This document shows, one piece after another, positions 45,926 to 59,298 of a DNA stretch of 64,000 bases. Below the pieces are notes generated by a model that saw only the letters and a program-made list of their open reading frames with translations, had not been told where the DNA came from and ran no database searches. Origin of the DNA: Lingula anatina (lineage: Eukaryota; Brachiopoda; Lingulata; Lingulida; Lingulidae). Position numbers and translations under genes: made by a program. The stretch covers positions 657,640-721,639 of the forward strand of contig NW_019775380.1 in NCBI RefSeq assembly GCF_001039355.2, written 5' to 3'. How positions within the stretch are numbered: the stretch's first letter is position 1; every line of letters begins with the position of its first letter.

Positions 45926-47767
45926 CATTTGCTATTTAATCATTTAAATATATATTTTATGTTTCTTTGAAAATGCATATCATGCAATTTCTGCTATTTA
46001 TGGTTTTATTTGTAGATTTCTCTATTCAATATTATATATGTGATAATTTACTGACATATCTTATAATAGATCAGGGATATAGGAATATTTTACTTCCTTC
46101 AAAACAACAAGCCAAACAGTGCTCTTTAGTGGTTGTGAATCTTGGCTCCATCTTTCCATCATACCAATCCTTTCCTTTCTGCAATGTGAAAAAATGTGAT
46201 TATTCATTTCTTTGTAAGAACAATTCCAACTGATAACAGGCAAAAGTTTTCCTGCATCTCTACCTCTAATCTGTTTAAAGAGAAAATTAAATTTTCAACT
46301 TATTTTTGAATTAAATGATAACTTTGTTTGAGTGCTTGAGAGGCAACTACCTTGAACTTTTCTTTTTTAAATGGTATGACATTATTTAACAGAACAAGAA
46401 ATGCCTAATAAAATACATATTTCCCAAATACCAACTACTCAAAAATCAATTTATTCTCATTTTGTTCTCAAGGCAAAATGTGTATCAAATTTCTCATTTT
46501 GAAATAAAAATCAACAACTCAATTTCACTTGATCCGAGATGTGCTCTAAACAAAAAGTAAGCCTCCTGCATCTTCCACAAGAAATGTGTGGCTTGTTGTC
46601 TTCTCCCTGTGCTTGTCTTAACTGCTCTAGGGGCACGGTATTATTGTGTGATAAAAATGCAGTTCCTCAAACCAGATCCATACTCAAATTCTTCCTTGTT
46701 TACAGACCTGCCCAATCATCAACTGTCAATAGTGAAGAACGTGTGTAGATTTAATCCTAACAGGATATTTATCAAAAAATACAATTTGATAAAATACATA
46801 TTTCTCTGTTGCAGTTTCCTTCAAAAAATATTGAAAAATGTGATCCAGTGTTTTTATTACAACTACGTATTAGTAATAATGCTTGTGATAGTAACTTCTG
46901 AAATGAGGAATAGCTTGCCTATATTTATGCAATAAATGCTTCAAATATGTGCAGTGTTTAACAGAAATTATTTTATTATCTGTTTGCATGCGTGCTCTCA
47001 AGGAAAAAAGTAAATTTAAATTGAATCAAAAAAAAAACTGTAAATTTGATATTGAAAACATTGCAGTGAATTTACCTAATGCATTGTTTCAGGCCATATT
47101 CCGAAAGTAAATTCCACACCTCCTTTAACATCTCTTTCCAAATAACAACAAATGTTATGAAGCACACTGGTAGAGAAATTTATTACAAAAGATTCTGTTA
47201 ATAAAACAGAGTACATCTGCAGATGAACAAATGCTCAAATTTACTAGGACTTCAGATCACAAAATTCATGCCTGGACATTGCCTCTGCCATATGAAGATG
47301 TATCAACAAACATCCCTTGCGTGTGACCCGATTTTAGGTCAGTGAAGCATTTTCATGTGATAAATCATATGCCTTTTCTCTTATATGACCTATGTCTACC
47401 TAGCATAAAGAACTTTAAACTGAAACTCCAATTATTGTAATTGTCTCCCCAAAACAATGCATGAAGAAAAAAATCACATGGAATGCAGGTCTGACTGCCA
47501 TTTTCAGTCTTCATGGCAATGTGCAAATCCTCAACATCCAGGGTCTGTCCAAATTCTCTGCTCCATCAACTACATCAAAGCTTCAACACTTCTAGCATTC
47601 CAAAGAATGAGAAAAAAAAATTGTCTAAGTGCTGTGACACATGCACACATTGACATGACTGTTTATGTACTAAAGATGAGTGGGTGTTACTCAGTAAAAC
47701 CTTCAGAAAATTGCCAGGAGGTGTACGGTTGTTCACAAACTAGCTCAGAACAAAGTCTTGACAATCA
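45926..47767. other. Convergent intergenic region, transgelin-like gene / VBP1
   Basis: No coding exon supported. A reverse-strand AATAAA at 47180-47185 is a plausible VBP1 poly(A) signal. Confidence 0.45.
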
Positions 47768-50539
47768 TCAGGAGGATGGAGTAGCAGTGGGGGTTGGTGC
47801 AGCAGTAGCAGATTTCAGTGCTTGCCGGCGCTTAACGTCCCAGTTATATACACGTGCCATGTCTGAGCATCAGTTAAGGAATTACTGCATGCAAAAACCA
47901 GAACAAGGGTAAACTTGTGCTTTGGGTGAAAATTGATTCATCCAGTAGTTAATTCACAGAATATGGCAACCATTTTCGAATATGCTATACATAAAAATGT
48001 TATACATAAAATTCTCATAATCTTGGCAGCAAAAAGGATACTGACTTCTATTGTTGTTGTTTGGTCTCTCAGGAAGCCCAAATCTTCCTCTACCTGAGCT
48101 AGTGTTTTAGTAGCTGCCTCAAGATTTTTGGTTAGAAGTGCTTCGGCATCATCTATGGTATATTCTAACATAACATTGGCCTGTAATATCAACAAATTTC
48201 ACTGTTACAATATATCACATCATTTTACACATGAAGTAGTCCATAAATTCAAAATGACTCATAATGACGCACACAAATTATCTGAGACATTTCTATTCTC
48301 TGATAGTCCAAATTTTATTCACTTGAAATTGTATGAAACTGTATTAAAAAAAAAAAAAATGCAGTGACACTCACCCCTAACCATAAACACACTTTATCTG
48401 TTGGTGGAATTTTGGCCTTTGCATATAGCTGGTCAGACAAAAGAAACCTCGTCTCCAGGGTTTCAGAAGAGTCCTGAAAAAGAAAATAGATGTGTTTTCA
48501 ATTATGTCCAGAGAAAATCTAAGGTATAACAACCTTAATGATATCTTCAGGTAAACATTGAACAACAATTATCATTACACATATTGATTACATTAATAAG
48601 TTGGTCATTTTACTTCAACTGAAATTCAAATGAAAAAAAAAAGAAGGCATACACATACTGCTAGGCACGTGCAAAAAAAATTTTTCTTTTATAAAATTTT
48701 TGTAAGTCTTTATATACATCTATTAAAATCTAAATATCAAAATAAGTTAAAATGTATAAATTTACCTTTTTTGAAATCATATGTTTGACAATATCTAGTG
48801 TACTTCTTATATCTGGCACTTGACTCTTAAGTCTGAAATAGGAAAAACATTTTCAACTGAATCAAAGAAATGAAAATGCAAAGATCAGTCCATCAATATC
48901 AATGTGTGTGTGCATGGATGTGTATAATTTAATTAGGTAACAAAACATTTAATAATATTGATTATCAAAAATAAAGGCTCTCTTACATACCTGCCTCTTT
49001 TTGTCATAAGATTATATTCCATAAACTTGTATTTATTATGTTGTTCATCTAATCGTTTAAGAACAGTTTCTGGAACTTCATTTTCTTGCAATTTCATAAA
49101 TGCATCTACATCTTCCTGCAATCATAAAATACAAAGCAAATACTAAGTGTGATTTAATAAATATATATAAATTTGAAATAACAATTACTAGTAAGTGCTT
49201 AAGGAATTATATACCGGGGTATAGTTTTTACTATCTTCAATGCTGTTTGCCTAAACACCTGGACCAATTTTCTTCTTTTATTGCAAGTTTTTTTCAAATC
49301 TTTCGATGGATCAGTTGAGAATAAATTGATAAAACCAAGCTGTAAACTAATCACCCATAACTTGATATGACACTTCCTACCACTGGTCTGTCTTAACTGT
49401 GAAAATAGGGGCTCTTTAATAATAAGAATTCTCTGTACTGACTTAAACCCCATCCCACAGATTTTAGATTGATGTGTCCCTATGGAGAGTCTCACTAGAT
49501 TACTGTCAGCTTAGCCGGCTTAAGCGTCTGTCCTGCCTACTAAAAGCTGTAAGGGGGTAATTAACTGTCGTGCGCACTTGGCTGACTGCAATTTAGCGTG
49601 AACCCCCAGGGAGTTAGGTCGATCTAGATGGATCAATCTAATTCTCTGGGAATGCACTCTTGGTGTCCAAGCAGCATAGGCCATCCTCATTAAGTCAAAG
49701 AAAGTGACTATCATTATAAGTTCTATATAAAATATTAATCTATTTAACAAGTTAGCAGGGTGGTGACATCCTATTATATTTTTATTTATGGTTAAAGGAC
49801 CATTTTGCTTTAGTAAGTCAAGCTGATTACCTATTCTTCTTTAAATTAGAAACAAGTTTAATTTGCTCAGAGACCTGTACTAGTACCTATTAGTATCCTG
49901 TTCTAGACATACTTCTCAAGTATTGCAGACCAGATTGCAATCCAAACAAATTTTTAATTACTGCCTGGTTCTCAATCTGTGACATTAACAGGTCACTGAG
50001 AAGAGCAATTCAGTTCTTGTACTGAGAAAAAAGCATAATGAAAAATAAACTGCAATCATTGGTTTCTGAAGGTGTGTTGAACAACAGATCATGAGAATTG
50101 CTAGAATTAAGTAGCACTGGCAAAATAATACACTGTGTATGTAAGCAACTGGTTAGAGTGAAGCAAAGGGTGAAAATACTTTTATTTATATAATCAAAAG
50201 TGTCAGAATTACAGCATGATGTTGAAACCATATTGTTAATACAAATCACTAAGTATATCAACATAAAGGCTAATAACTATATAAGGAAAGAACTTGACAC
50301 TGTTATTTTAACTAAATTTTATCATAATTTCCCTAACTACCTTTACATAGGCTTCAAAATCATTAATAATATTGCCAAAGGAAGTTTTCCAGACAGCTGC
50401 TGTTTTTTTATGTCAAGAAAAATATCAATCTTAACTTATCGCATCATATAAAAGAAGGAATTCTTCTAAGACTCACCACGAAAACTGCTTTAGGAATTCC
50501 AGCATGCTCAGCCTGTACATTTTCTACCTTGTCCGCCAT
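47768..50539 (-). CDS. VBP1: Prefoldin subunit 3 (VHL-binding protein 1)
   Basis: An alpha-type subunit of the prefoldin hexamer, the cytosolic co-chaperone that hands nascent actin and tubulin to CCT; it also binds VHL in mammals. Six exons: 50477-50539, 48991-49115, 48766-48832, 48375-48473, 48042-48180 and 47768-47862, totalling 588 nt or 195 aa; human is 197. It starts MADKVENVQAEHAGIPKAVFV. Family marks: EDVDAFM, the KYKFMEYNL coiled-coil start, DLGFLRDQ and the C-terminal MARVYNWDVKRR. The two helical arms flank a central segment with VCLWLGANVMLEY. The tail after KRRQ is Ala/Thr/Pro/Ser-rich, unlike the charged human tail. It is divergent from CUL5 with 259 bp between start codons. Confidence 0.93.
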
Positions 50540-50798
50540 TTTGATGCTGAATTATGTACACGGTCACGGGGAGAAGAAACTCAGGAATACTAAAATGATG
50601 CAAAGGGGAAAATGCTATATCTAGCTGTTTTAACTTTATTGTTGTAACTGATTTTATACTACCAACCAAAAAAGACTCTGTTTTGGGACTTAAACTGAAA
50701 AAAATAACTAAAAGCTGCCTTATTTTGATGTTTTCTTGCTATCTCCCCCAAAATACCAACGTGATCTCGCGAGAACTAGAAAAGAACACAGGAAGAAA
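50540..50798. promoter_or_regulatory. Bidirectional promoter, VBP1 / CUL5
   Basis: 259 bp between divergent start codons. No TATA box at a useful distance. CTCGCGAGA at 50767-50775 matches the TCTCGCGAGA (ZBTB33/Kaiso-type) promoter element, known in vertebrate bidirectional TATA-less promoters, except at one terminal base. Role inferred from geometry and this motif. Confidence 0.55.
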
Positions 50799-53700
50799 AT
50801 GGCTATGCTAAAGGTAAGTTAAAATGTTTCTTCTCAAACTCTGTACAGGGAAGGTTGTGAACAAATTTCCATAGGTTTTCTGTCATTTACTGTACTTATG
50901 TATATTTGTACGTGATCTCCAGTATCAGTGGGGGTCTTAACACAAAAAAGTCTATAGAGTTGACCCCACTATAGTGCTTCTTAATCACTGGTGAAGCCTG
51001 AAGGGATAATACTATTAGTAATTCAAGTCAAAGTGAAATATAAAACAATTTTGCTTTGATCTCATTAGGCCGTCGTTCTTAAAGCAGTGTCAGTCATTAC
51101 AGTGTTTGTATTAATTATATAATAGCCAATACATATTGTTTAAACAGTGTTACCTTTCAGTCATATAATTACATATATATATATCCTTCAAAACTGTGAC
51201 ACTTATTTTTAATATTTACTGCAAGCACATTAAATTCAGCATTATATTATTATTAATTCACTAATGTTAATATATTTTATATAATACTATTTTATATTCA
51301 GAGCCAAGGTCAGCTGCAGTTTGAGGATAAATGGCCTTCCATGCGCCCCACTGTACTCAAACTGCTCAGACAAGAACCTGTGACAAGGGCAGAATGGCAA
51401 GATTTATTTTGGTAAGGACTATTTTCTATATAGATTATTGAATTCGGGTTAGTGGCTTAAAAGTATATATCATGGTGAAATTTATAGATTGATCATGTTA
51501 TTCAAGGTTTTTCTATTGCTGGTTTTAATATAAGGGTTTTAATTTTTAATTGGTACAATATGATAAAGAGAGCAGGGTTATTATATTAATTTGCAACATT
51601 AGAATAACTGTTTCAATTTAATTTTTACCTGTAGGTCTGTCCATTCAGTTTGTTTGTGGGATGACAAAGGACCTAATAAGGTACATGAGGCATTGCAGAC
51701 AGATATTCTAGAGTTCATTAAACAGGCGCAGACAGTAAGTAACATTCACTTATCCAGTCAGACACACATTATTTTAAATTTTGTTTAATCTCAATTCTAA
51801 GACCATAACATTATGGTTTGGTTTATTTTAAAAGACCCCAAAATCTATTGCAAGACAATAGAAATTGGAATTTATGTACTTCATAAAATGATAAATGTAG
51901 GGAACAGCAGCTTTTTTTCTTAGACACTTTCCAAGTGTTAAATGGAATGGTAATGCAGATTAATGCCATGTGAACAAATAGACCATACTTAAAAAGTCCT
52001 TTTGCCAAAGGACTTGCTAGAACTTTCTGGTATCTTCTAGTTCGCGTCTTCTTAATCTCAAAACACACTCAAATGGTGCAGATTAAGAAGACGCGAACTA
52101 GAAAATACCAGAAAGTTCTAGCAAGTCCTTAGGCAAAAGGACTTTTTAGTGTATTGTTTGTGACCAAAACAGTGCTCTAGGCCTTGCCTTGATTACATTG
52201 CTTTTCTTTTCAGAGGGTACTCCAACATCAGGAGGACTCTGCGTTATTGAAAGCCTACATAGCAGAATGGAGTAAATTTTTTGCGCAATGTGATTATCTT
52301 CCAAAGCCCTTTGGCCAGCTAGAGAGTTCTCTCTCAGGGAAGCCACACAGCACAATACAGAAAAAAAATCAAGGGGAAGAATCTATAGTCAGAAAAGTAG
52401 GTCCTGTTCTTATTTCTGCTTGTAAAAGAAATTGTATCAAATTAAGCAGGCTTTCATGTCATGATGAACACTACCTCCCTCCCATACACAGAAAAGCTAA
52501 GCAAGTAAAATTTGTATGTTTCAGTTAATGTTAGATAGTTGGAACCAGAGCATTTTCTCCAACATCAAACACAGGCTACAGGGAAGTGCTATGAAATTGG
52601 TGCATGCAGAAAGAAATGGGGAGGCATTTGACTCGCAGCTAGTGATTGGAGTCAGAGAATCTTATGGTAAGATAAGAATAATCATGTAACAAGTGTGAAC
52701 AGAGTATAGAATTCTTACAACATTTGGCTCATTATTAAATCATTAATTTATTTTATCACTGTTTTAAATTTTTAAAGGTACATACGAACCGAGCATCGAT
52801 GGAGCGTGGATTCCCAGTAACACATGTAAACCACTTCTACTAGATTCTTATATGACTCAAATAAATTCGACATGCCAAGAGATAAACTGAATAGATTACT
52901 CGATCAGCCATGAAAGACCTTTAGACTGCTCCTTTCTTTAAATTTTTGGTTGTAAATATAACCTACTTTCGTGACCTGTTTTCCTGCCCCATTGACATAC
53001 AGCTTAAAATGCCAGCAGAAAAATCCGTTCAAACATCATTTTCGGGTAAAATTAAACAATGCCTTTTGGTAATTCTCTTAGTTATACTACTTGAAACTAT
53101 ATGCTGGCATTTGGTTGGTTTTTGTGACAAAAAATTGACTTTGTATGCATCTTTAATTTTGTTTTCTGAAACACTGTTTTACGTGAATCATTTTTGTTGT
53201 TATACTGATATGAAGAAAGTATCAGCAGAAACAGTTCAACTTTTGTCATTTTTGCTTCTTCCATTTTGAAAAGATTTCATCTGTATATCAAATTTATGAG
53301 GCTTACCATACAAATGTTTAATTGTATAATACTATTAGGAATATGTGTATTAATTTTTGTTAAATCTTTCTTTGTTTTGTCCTTTAGTCAACCTGAGTTC
53401 AGATGCTGAAGACAAACTAAAAATATACAGAGACAATTTTGAAAGAGCCTATTTGGATGCAACAGCTTCTTTCTACAAAGCCAAGGCTCCACAATATCTA
53501 GATGCCAATGGAGTTCAGAATTACATGAGATATGCAGAGATGAAACTGAAGGAAGAAGAACAAAGGGCACAGAGATACTTGGAAACTAGGAAGGGTTGCA
53601 ACTCTGTAGCTGCAGTGAGTTCTTGCAGTTATGTGTTGGACAAAATAGAATATGCTTTTGGTTTTTAACCAGCATATTTTGCTATTAACTGCATTTTTGA

Positions 53701-56700
53701 CAACATTTATTTATGTAAACTTATTTATAAACCTTATTTGAGTGACCATGGAATACCATGGGCAGACTAATATCACTTGGATATTCTTTTGAATATCTGT
53801 AGTGGAAAGTAATGAATGAAACCTAAAATGATTCTATAATGTTAAAGTATATTAAAAGATATAATAATTTGCATTTCAGTTGACAGAATGCTGTGTAAAT
53901 GCCCTAGTGACTGCTTTTAAAGAAACCATACTAGCAGAAGGACCAGGGATGATAAAGAGAAATGAGACAGAAAGTAAGCATTATATCTATTATTCTCCCG
54001 GAAATTTAGAGACAAGTAAAGAACTAGGAAAAGACATACAAATTGGTATAATTTTACATGCTACACCTTTTTGCATTCCTGTGTTTCAGAACTCCGTTTG
54101 ATGTTCAGTTTAATGGACAGAGTACCAGATGGTATCCAGCCAATGTTATGTTACTTAGAGGAACATGTGATCAATGCTGGACTGGCAGATATGATGGATG
54201 CTGCCGACACCATTACCACAGTAAGAAACTGTATAGGGTTCCTTTGCTACATACTTTGTCTTTTAACTTTAAAGTATCCAAACTCTCAAAGACAACCCGA
54301 TCATTGGTATGAAGGAAAAATTTATTTGACAAACATGTTCATCGAAGTTCTCTACGATATTTTCAGGACTCTGAAAAATATGTTGAACAACTGCTTGCCT
54401 TGTTTAACAAGTTTAGTGAGCTTGTTAGTGAAGCCTTTGGAGATGATCCAAGATTCTTGACTTCCAGAGACAAAGTAAGTAGAATGACAGACTTAGGTTA
54501 GGTACAGTTGAGGGTAGATTTCAATTGAATAATTTTTCAGTAGCAGTCAGAAGTAAAAAATAGTATTCTTACCTACAAATGGATTTTTTCCCCTACTTTG
54601 ACTTACCTGGGCGTTTTTATTTGTCAAATTGTTTTGCAGTTGATATACTGAATTGAAAAAGTATTGGTGTTCTATATTTTGTTTATATTATCTTATTCTA
54701 GGCCTACAGGGAAGTTGTGAATGATACCAAAATATTCAAACTGGACTTACCAGTGAAAAACAAAGGGTAAGAAATTTACATTGAGGAAATTTATCAGGAT
54801 TTTTTGCTTTATCTTTTTGTAGGTAATATTATTAATTTTTTGTTTAAAGTCATCTTCCATTCTTGGATTTCCCTGTAATGTTATTATTACATGATATTAT
54901 TTAGGGTTGGCACCAAAACGCAACCAGAATCAAAATGCCCAGAGCTGCTGGCAAACTACTGTGATATGTTGTTAAGAAAGACACCTCTCAGTAAAAAGCT
55001 CACTTCAGAGGAGGTAGAAAGGAAATTGAAAGATGTAGTAAGTATTTTGTATATGTCTATTTCTTTGCTTCCTTCTCTGATATTCATCAACTCCACAAAA
55101 ATGTCTGTATGATCTGTTAACATCTTGTAGACTGCTTTTGCTAGTTTGGCATTTCTCATACTGTTCTTAGCATTCCTTAGGGTGATGTTGGTAAAATTGT
55201 ATTTTTAGTGGCATTTTTTAAAAGTCATGATATACAAACTAGGGTGGTGTACATTTTTTTTCATTTGATTTTGTATTATTTGCAGCTTTTAGTCTTAAAG
55301 TATGTACAAAACAAAGATGTCTTCATGCGATACCATAAAGCTCACTTAACAAGAAGGTTGATTCTAGACACCTCCGCAGATAATGAGAAAGAAGAAAACA
55401 TGGTGGAATGGTTGAGGGTAATTATTGTATCTCCTGTTGACATAAATGCTATCCTTTCTAGTTAATTCCATGAAAATATTAACATAGAAAACAGTACATT
55501 CTGATACAATTTTGCTATCTCGAGTGTTTTATATGTGGATACATTTAATGTACTATGAACCATTGATTTTGGTACATAAATTAACAAACATATCAACCTG
55601 CTTTTGACATTTCAGGAAGTTGGTATGCCAGCTGATTATGTAAATAAACTAGCTAGGATGTTCCAAGATATTAAAGTCAGTGAAGATTTAAACACTGAAT
55701 TCAAAGAAGCTCACAGAAACAACAATGAAGGAATTGCAGGTATGTGGTGGCAGTTTTCAGATTTTATCGATGTATATGTAGTAATGTATGTTGTAATCCA
55801 GTTTGTTGTGGTAACTGAAATAATATTTCTCATAGATATAATTAAGTTTATTCAGTGATTATTTATATATTTGTTCTTATCTTTGGTTCAAAATGCTCCT
55901 TTCAGAATCTATAAACATAAAGATATTGAATGCTGGTGCTTGGGCTAGGAGTAGTGACCGTGTTTCTGTGTCCTTGCCCATGGAGCTAGAAGACTATATA
56001 CCTGAAGTGGAAGAATTTTACAGACTAAAACACAGTGGAAGAAAACTACAATGGCATCATCTCATGTCAAATGGCATTGTAAGTGGCATCAGAGATGAGC
56101 AGGACTGTAGTATTAATCTGTAATGAAATGTAACATGATTTTCTTACATTCCTGTATAAGTGTGGTTTTAAACTAATTCACTTGCACAGAGCTTTAGAAC
56201 CTGATGTCTCCAATTGCAGAAAAACTGATTTTATTCTTTGTTCCAGATAACATTTACAAATGAAGTAGGGAAATTTGATGTGGAAGTGACCACATTTCAA
56301 ATGGCCGTCCTATTTGCTTGGAACCAGAGGTCCAAGGAGAAGATTACGTATGAAAATTTGAAACTAGCAACTGAACTTCCAGACTCTGAACTCAGGAGAA
56401 CACTATGGGTAAGGAAAATCAAAAATAATCTTTTTCTGTACTTATTATATGCCATTTATTATTGCTTAATGGTATTTTTATGTATATGAGATTTGATGAT
56501 GTATATGAGATCAAAAAGATATTTTAGAAACTTAAAAATTCATTTAGGCATGAATAAAGTATAATAGTCACTATCCTTGTGTTAATTTCCCATGTGCGAT
56601 TGTTTTACAGAAATAAAAAAATTGTGCATTTACAAACATAAACAAATTATATTTCAGTCTTTAGTGGCATTTCCAAAGTTAAAAAGACAGGTGCTTTTAT

Positions 56701-57522
56701 GTGAACCCGAGGCTAAATCTCCGAAAGACTTCGGAGATAGCACATTGTTTCATGTTAACCAGCAATTCTCTCTTATGTAAGTGTACTTTCATTAATTATT
56801 TCTTAATAAAATCTGCAGTTTCTTATCTTTGCATTAAATACACTGCAACTGATGTATTATTACTTGCAGTTTGTCTGCATGCTCATCAAAATGTCACAGA
56901 AACTAAGCATATTTTTAAAAAAGTGAAAACATTTTCATGCCTCTTTTAAATTTTTGACACAGTTTACACCCCAGCTAATGGTATCAATTCTACTGTGTGT
57001 GTACAAACATTTTTTCAGAAAAAATGGCAAAGTACAAAAACGTGGTAAAATCAATGTTATTGGTCGACTGCAACTGTCTACAGAGAAGAGTAAAGAAGAG
57101 GACAATGAAGGAATCGTACAGCTGAGAATACTCAGAGTTCAGGTTAGTGAATGTCTTCAGACTGTTGTGAGAACAATTCATTGATGTTCATTTTCTGTCA
57201 ATTTTGAGTTTTCCTTGGAAATCTTTAAGTATACATTGCATTGTGCCAGAAACTAAGATAAAGTTGATGGAATTAAAATTTTCAGATTTATGACATGTTT
57301 AGTTGAGATTGTCTTTTCTATTTTCAGGAAGCAATTGTTAAAATCATGAAGATGAGAAAGAAAATAACAAATGCAGCACTTCAGACTGAACTGGTTGAAA
57401 TCCTTAAAAATATGTTTTTGCCATCAAAGAAGATGATAAAAGAACAAATAGAGTGGCTTATTGAACACAAGTATATGAAGAGGGACGAAGACAACATCAA
57501 TATGTTTATTTATATGGCATGA
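50799..57522 (+). CDS. CUL5: Cullin-5
   Basis: CUL5 is the scaffold of CRL5 ubiquitin ligases, bridging Elongin B/C-SOCS-box receptors and RBX2. 18 coding exons: 50799-50813, 51302-51411, 51635-51734, 52214-52396, 52525-52666, 53388-53614, 53880-53973, 54090-54220, 54367-54474, 54702-54766, 54905-55037, 55286-55417, 55616-55739, 55906-56078, 56247-56408, 56658-56776, 57019-57142 and 57328-57522. They total 2337 nt or 778 aa; human is 780. All phases match. Family marks: LQFEDKWPSMRPTVLKLLRQ, VCLWDDKGP, cullin repeats, YVQNKDVFMRYHKAHLTRRL, the WHHLMSNG cullin-homology segment, IVQLRILR, and the neddylation motif IVKIMKMRKK with Lys at about 722. It ends NMFIYMA, as in other CUL5 proteins. Near position 90 an HSTIQKKNQGEE loop differs from vertebrates. 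Exons 12-18 recur downstream. Confidence 0.97.
51992..52146. mobile_element. 155-bp near-perfect hairpin element (TA target site) in CUL5 intron 3
   Basis: Arms 51992-52058 and 52080-52146, 67 bases each, pair with two mismatches around a 21-base loop. TA dinucleotides flank both ends (51990-51991 and 52147-52148), the target duplication of Tc1/mariner elements. No coding capacity. It lies in a transcribed intron, so the RNA could fold into a long hairpin. Confidence 0.75.
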
Positions 57523-59254
57523 TAACTGCTTCAACATACCACTTCATAGACTTTTTCTTTCATTTATAACTATGACTGGCTAAGAGTTAACTTCTGCACT
57601 CAATGTTTTACTTATTATACTATTTTCTTCCCATATCAATCAATGACGCAGGGCTGCCATATTGTGACAAATTGCCTCAACAATGACCACAGGATATTTA
57701 TTCATTTACCAAAATATTTTGAAGACAACAAAGATGTGGATGTTGAATTTTCCATGCCTTACTTAATTTTTTATCTATTTTGAGGTTTTAATATTATATT
57801 AATACCATGTTGTCACAAAACCATGGATAGGCATGGAATCCTTTTTATAATTCTCATAATGTATGGTTGTGAGTCAGGGATTGCTCCCTACTCTGGCAGC
57901 TACTGTCATTCTTTTCATACCAGCATTTTAACCATCAGCTGTAAGATCTTTTATATTCCAGAGCATGTATTTTTTTCATTGTATTAAAATGTCTTTGCTT
58001 GAATATGACACTAAATGGACCTAATAAGCTATGCTAAATCAAGACACTCAGGTGTTTCATCTGTTTGTTGAATTGTGGTATGTTATTGTTTCATGCCTAA
58101 CTTATCTATTCAGAAATAACTGCAAGCCACATTGTTTATCTATTCAGGGACATATCAAACTGTTTAACAGTAAGATGACTTGGTTGGTATTTAAGTTTCA
58201 CAAATACCCTTCATGTAAAGATGGAAAGTATGTCAGCCTATTTATTTAAACTTTCTTTTTAATTTCACACAGTATGAAGACAAACTGATTAAATTGTGAA
58301 AACTGACATTATTTGTTTTGATTTAGCATTTGATTCCAGATGAGCAGATTTTTTAAATGTTACTTGTGGCTCAGCTTCTTTCAAAGAAAAGATACTTTTG
58401 TGGCAGTCAAACCAAGATTTTACAAGTTTTTATGTTTGAAAATTAAGATTCTAATATCAAAAGAAGCAGCAGAATTTAAATATTTTTACTTTTACAGAGA
58501 CACCATGCCTTCGACAATTTTTTTTTTCATTGTATAAATTTGTTGCAAAACTCGATGCATTTTTGCTTATGCAATTTTTATACAAAATTATTTATTTTAA
58601 ATTTAAAATAAGAACTATTGAGAGCAATATAAAAAACATGATACATATGTTTTGACCATTTTCATTTACAGACACTAAGTGTCTGTACACATTCTGATCG
58701 CTCTGTTTGTCTGTTGCTGTCCATCACGACATTCGCCCCATAACTGCCAAACTGTATTTTTGTTTTACTTTTACTAAATTTACTGAGTTGCTTTGTTTGG
58801 TAAAGAATTATTCATTTTTTTTTCACAATTTTGGTGACATTCGCCCCATAACCTCCAAATCATATTTTTGTTTTACTTTAAATTTAAGAATTGGCTTTGT
58901 TTGGTAAAGAGGTAGGTTGCCATTCATCTGTATGATCGGTATACTTTTACACTATTTATTGTTTTTGTTTTTTTTCACAATTTTGGTGATGTTCACCCCA
59001 CAACTGCCAAACTGTATTTTTCTTTTACATTAAATTTACTGAGTGGCTTTGTGGTAAAGAAGCAGGTTGTTTTTGAAAATCGGCATGATTGGTTTACATT
59101 TACAGTAAGAATTTTTTTTTTTTTATATTTTATTTTCCACACATTAGCATTTTCAGTGGCTTTTATAGCCCATGAAACTGAATTACTTGCTTGTTTTGTA
59201 ATATCCATGTTACCTGTAGTACGTAATGTAAGAGGGTAAGAGTGATTATGCTGT
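57523..59254. other. CUL5 3' UTR and downstream, copy 1
   Basis: No coding exon seen. An imperfect tandem repeat with three units starts near 58728. No strong AATAAA was found close to the stop; the variant ATTAAA near 57984 is a weak candidate. Confidence 0.4.
58728..59090. repeat. Three-unit imperfect tandem repeat downstream of CUL5
   Basis: Units begin GACATTCGCCCCATAACTGCC (58728), GACATTCGCCCCATAACCTCC (58836) and GATGTTCACCCCACAACTGCC (58988). Each continues into a TATTTTTxTTTTAC stretch and TTTGxGGTAAAGAA. Spacing is about 108 and 152 bp. The downstream copy shows the same array from about 62740. Confidence 0.65.
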
Positions 59255-59255
59255 N
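59255..59255. other. Single-N assembly join
   Basis: Sequence before the N continues as at 63275 in the other copy. About 17 bases after the N (GCTTTGCTGCCTTGTTT) match 63376 onward, and sequence then jumps into CUL5 intron 11. Confidence 0.8.
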
Positions 59256-59298
59256 GCTTTGCTGCCTTGTTTTCCATTTGATTTTGTATTATTTGCAG

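Larger units (their letters stand above)
55262..59254. repeat. CUL5 3' segment, copy 1 (repeated at 59275-63275)
   Basis: The segment from late intron 11 through exon 18 and ~1.7 kb beyond is matched at an offset of 4013 bp at its start, growing slightly through small indels. The encoded proteins are almost identical; introns differ by scattered substitutions and short indels. Confidence 0.85.

Noticed and set aside
49500-49740. tRNA- or snRNA-like GC-richer patch in VBP1 intron 1
   Set aside because: No cloverleaf with A and B boxes could be drawn and no snRNA signature is present; at most a repeat fragment.
52946-53269. 107-codon hydrophobic open frame in CUL5 intron 5
   Set aside because: T-rich intron sequence translates as Leu/Phe-rich; no start context or homology, and CUL5 splicing across it is clear.
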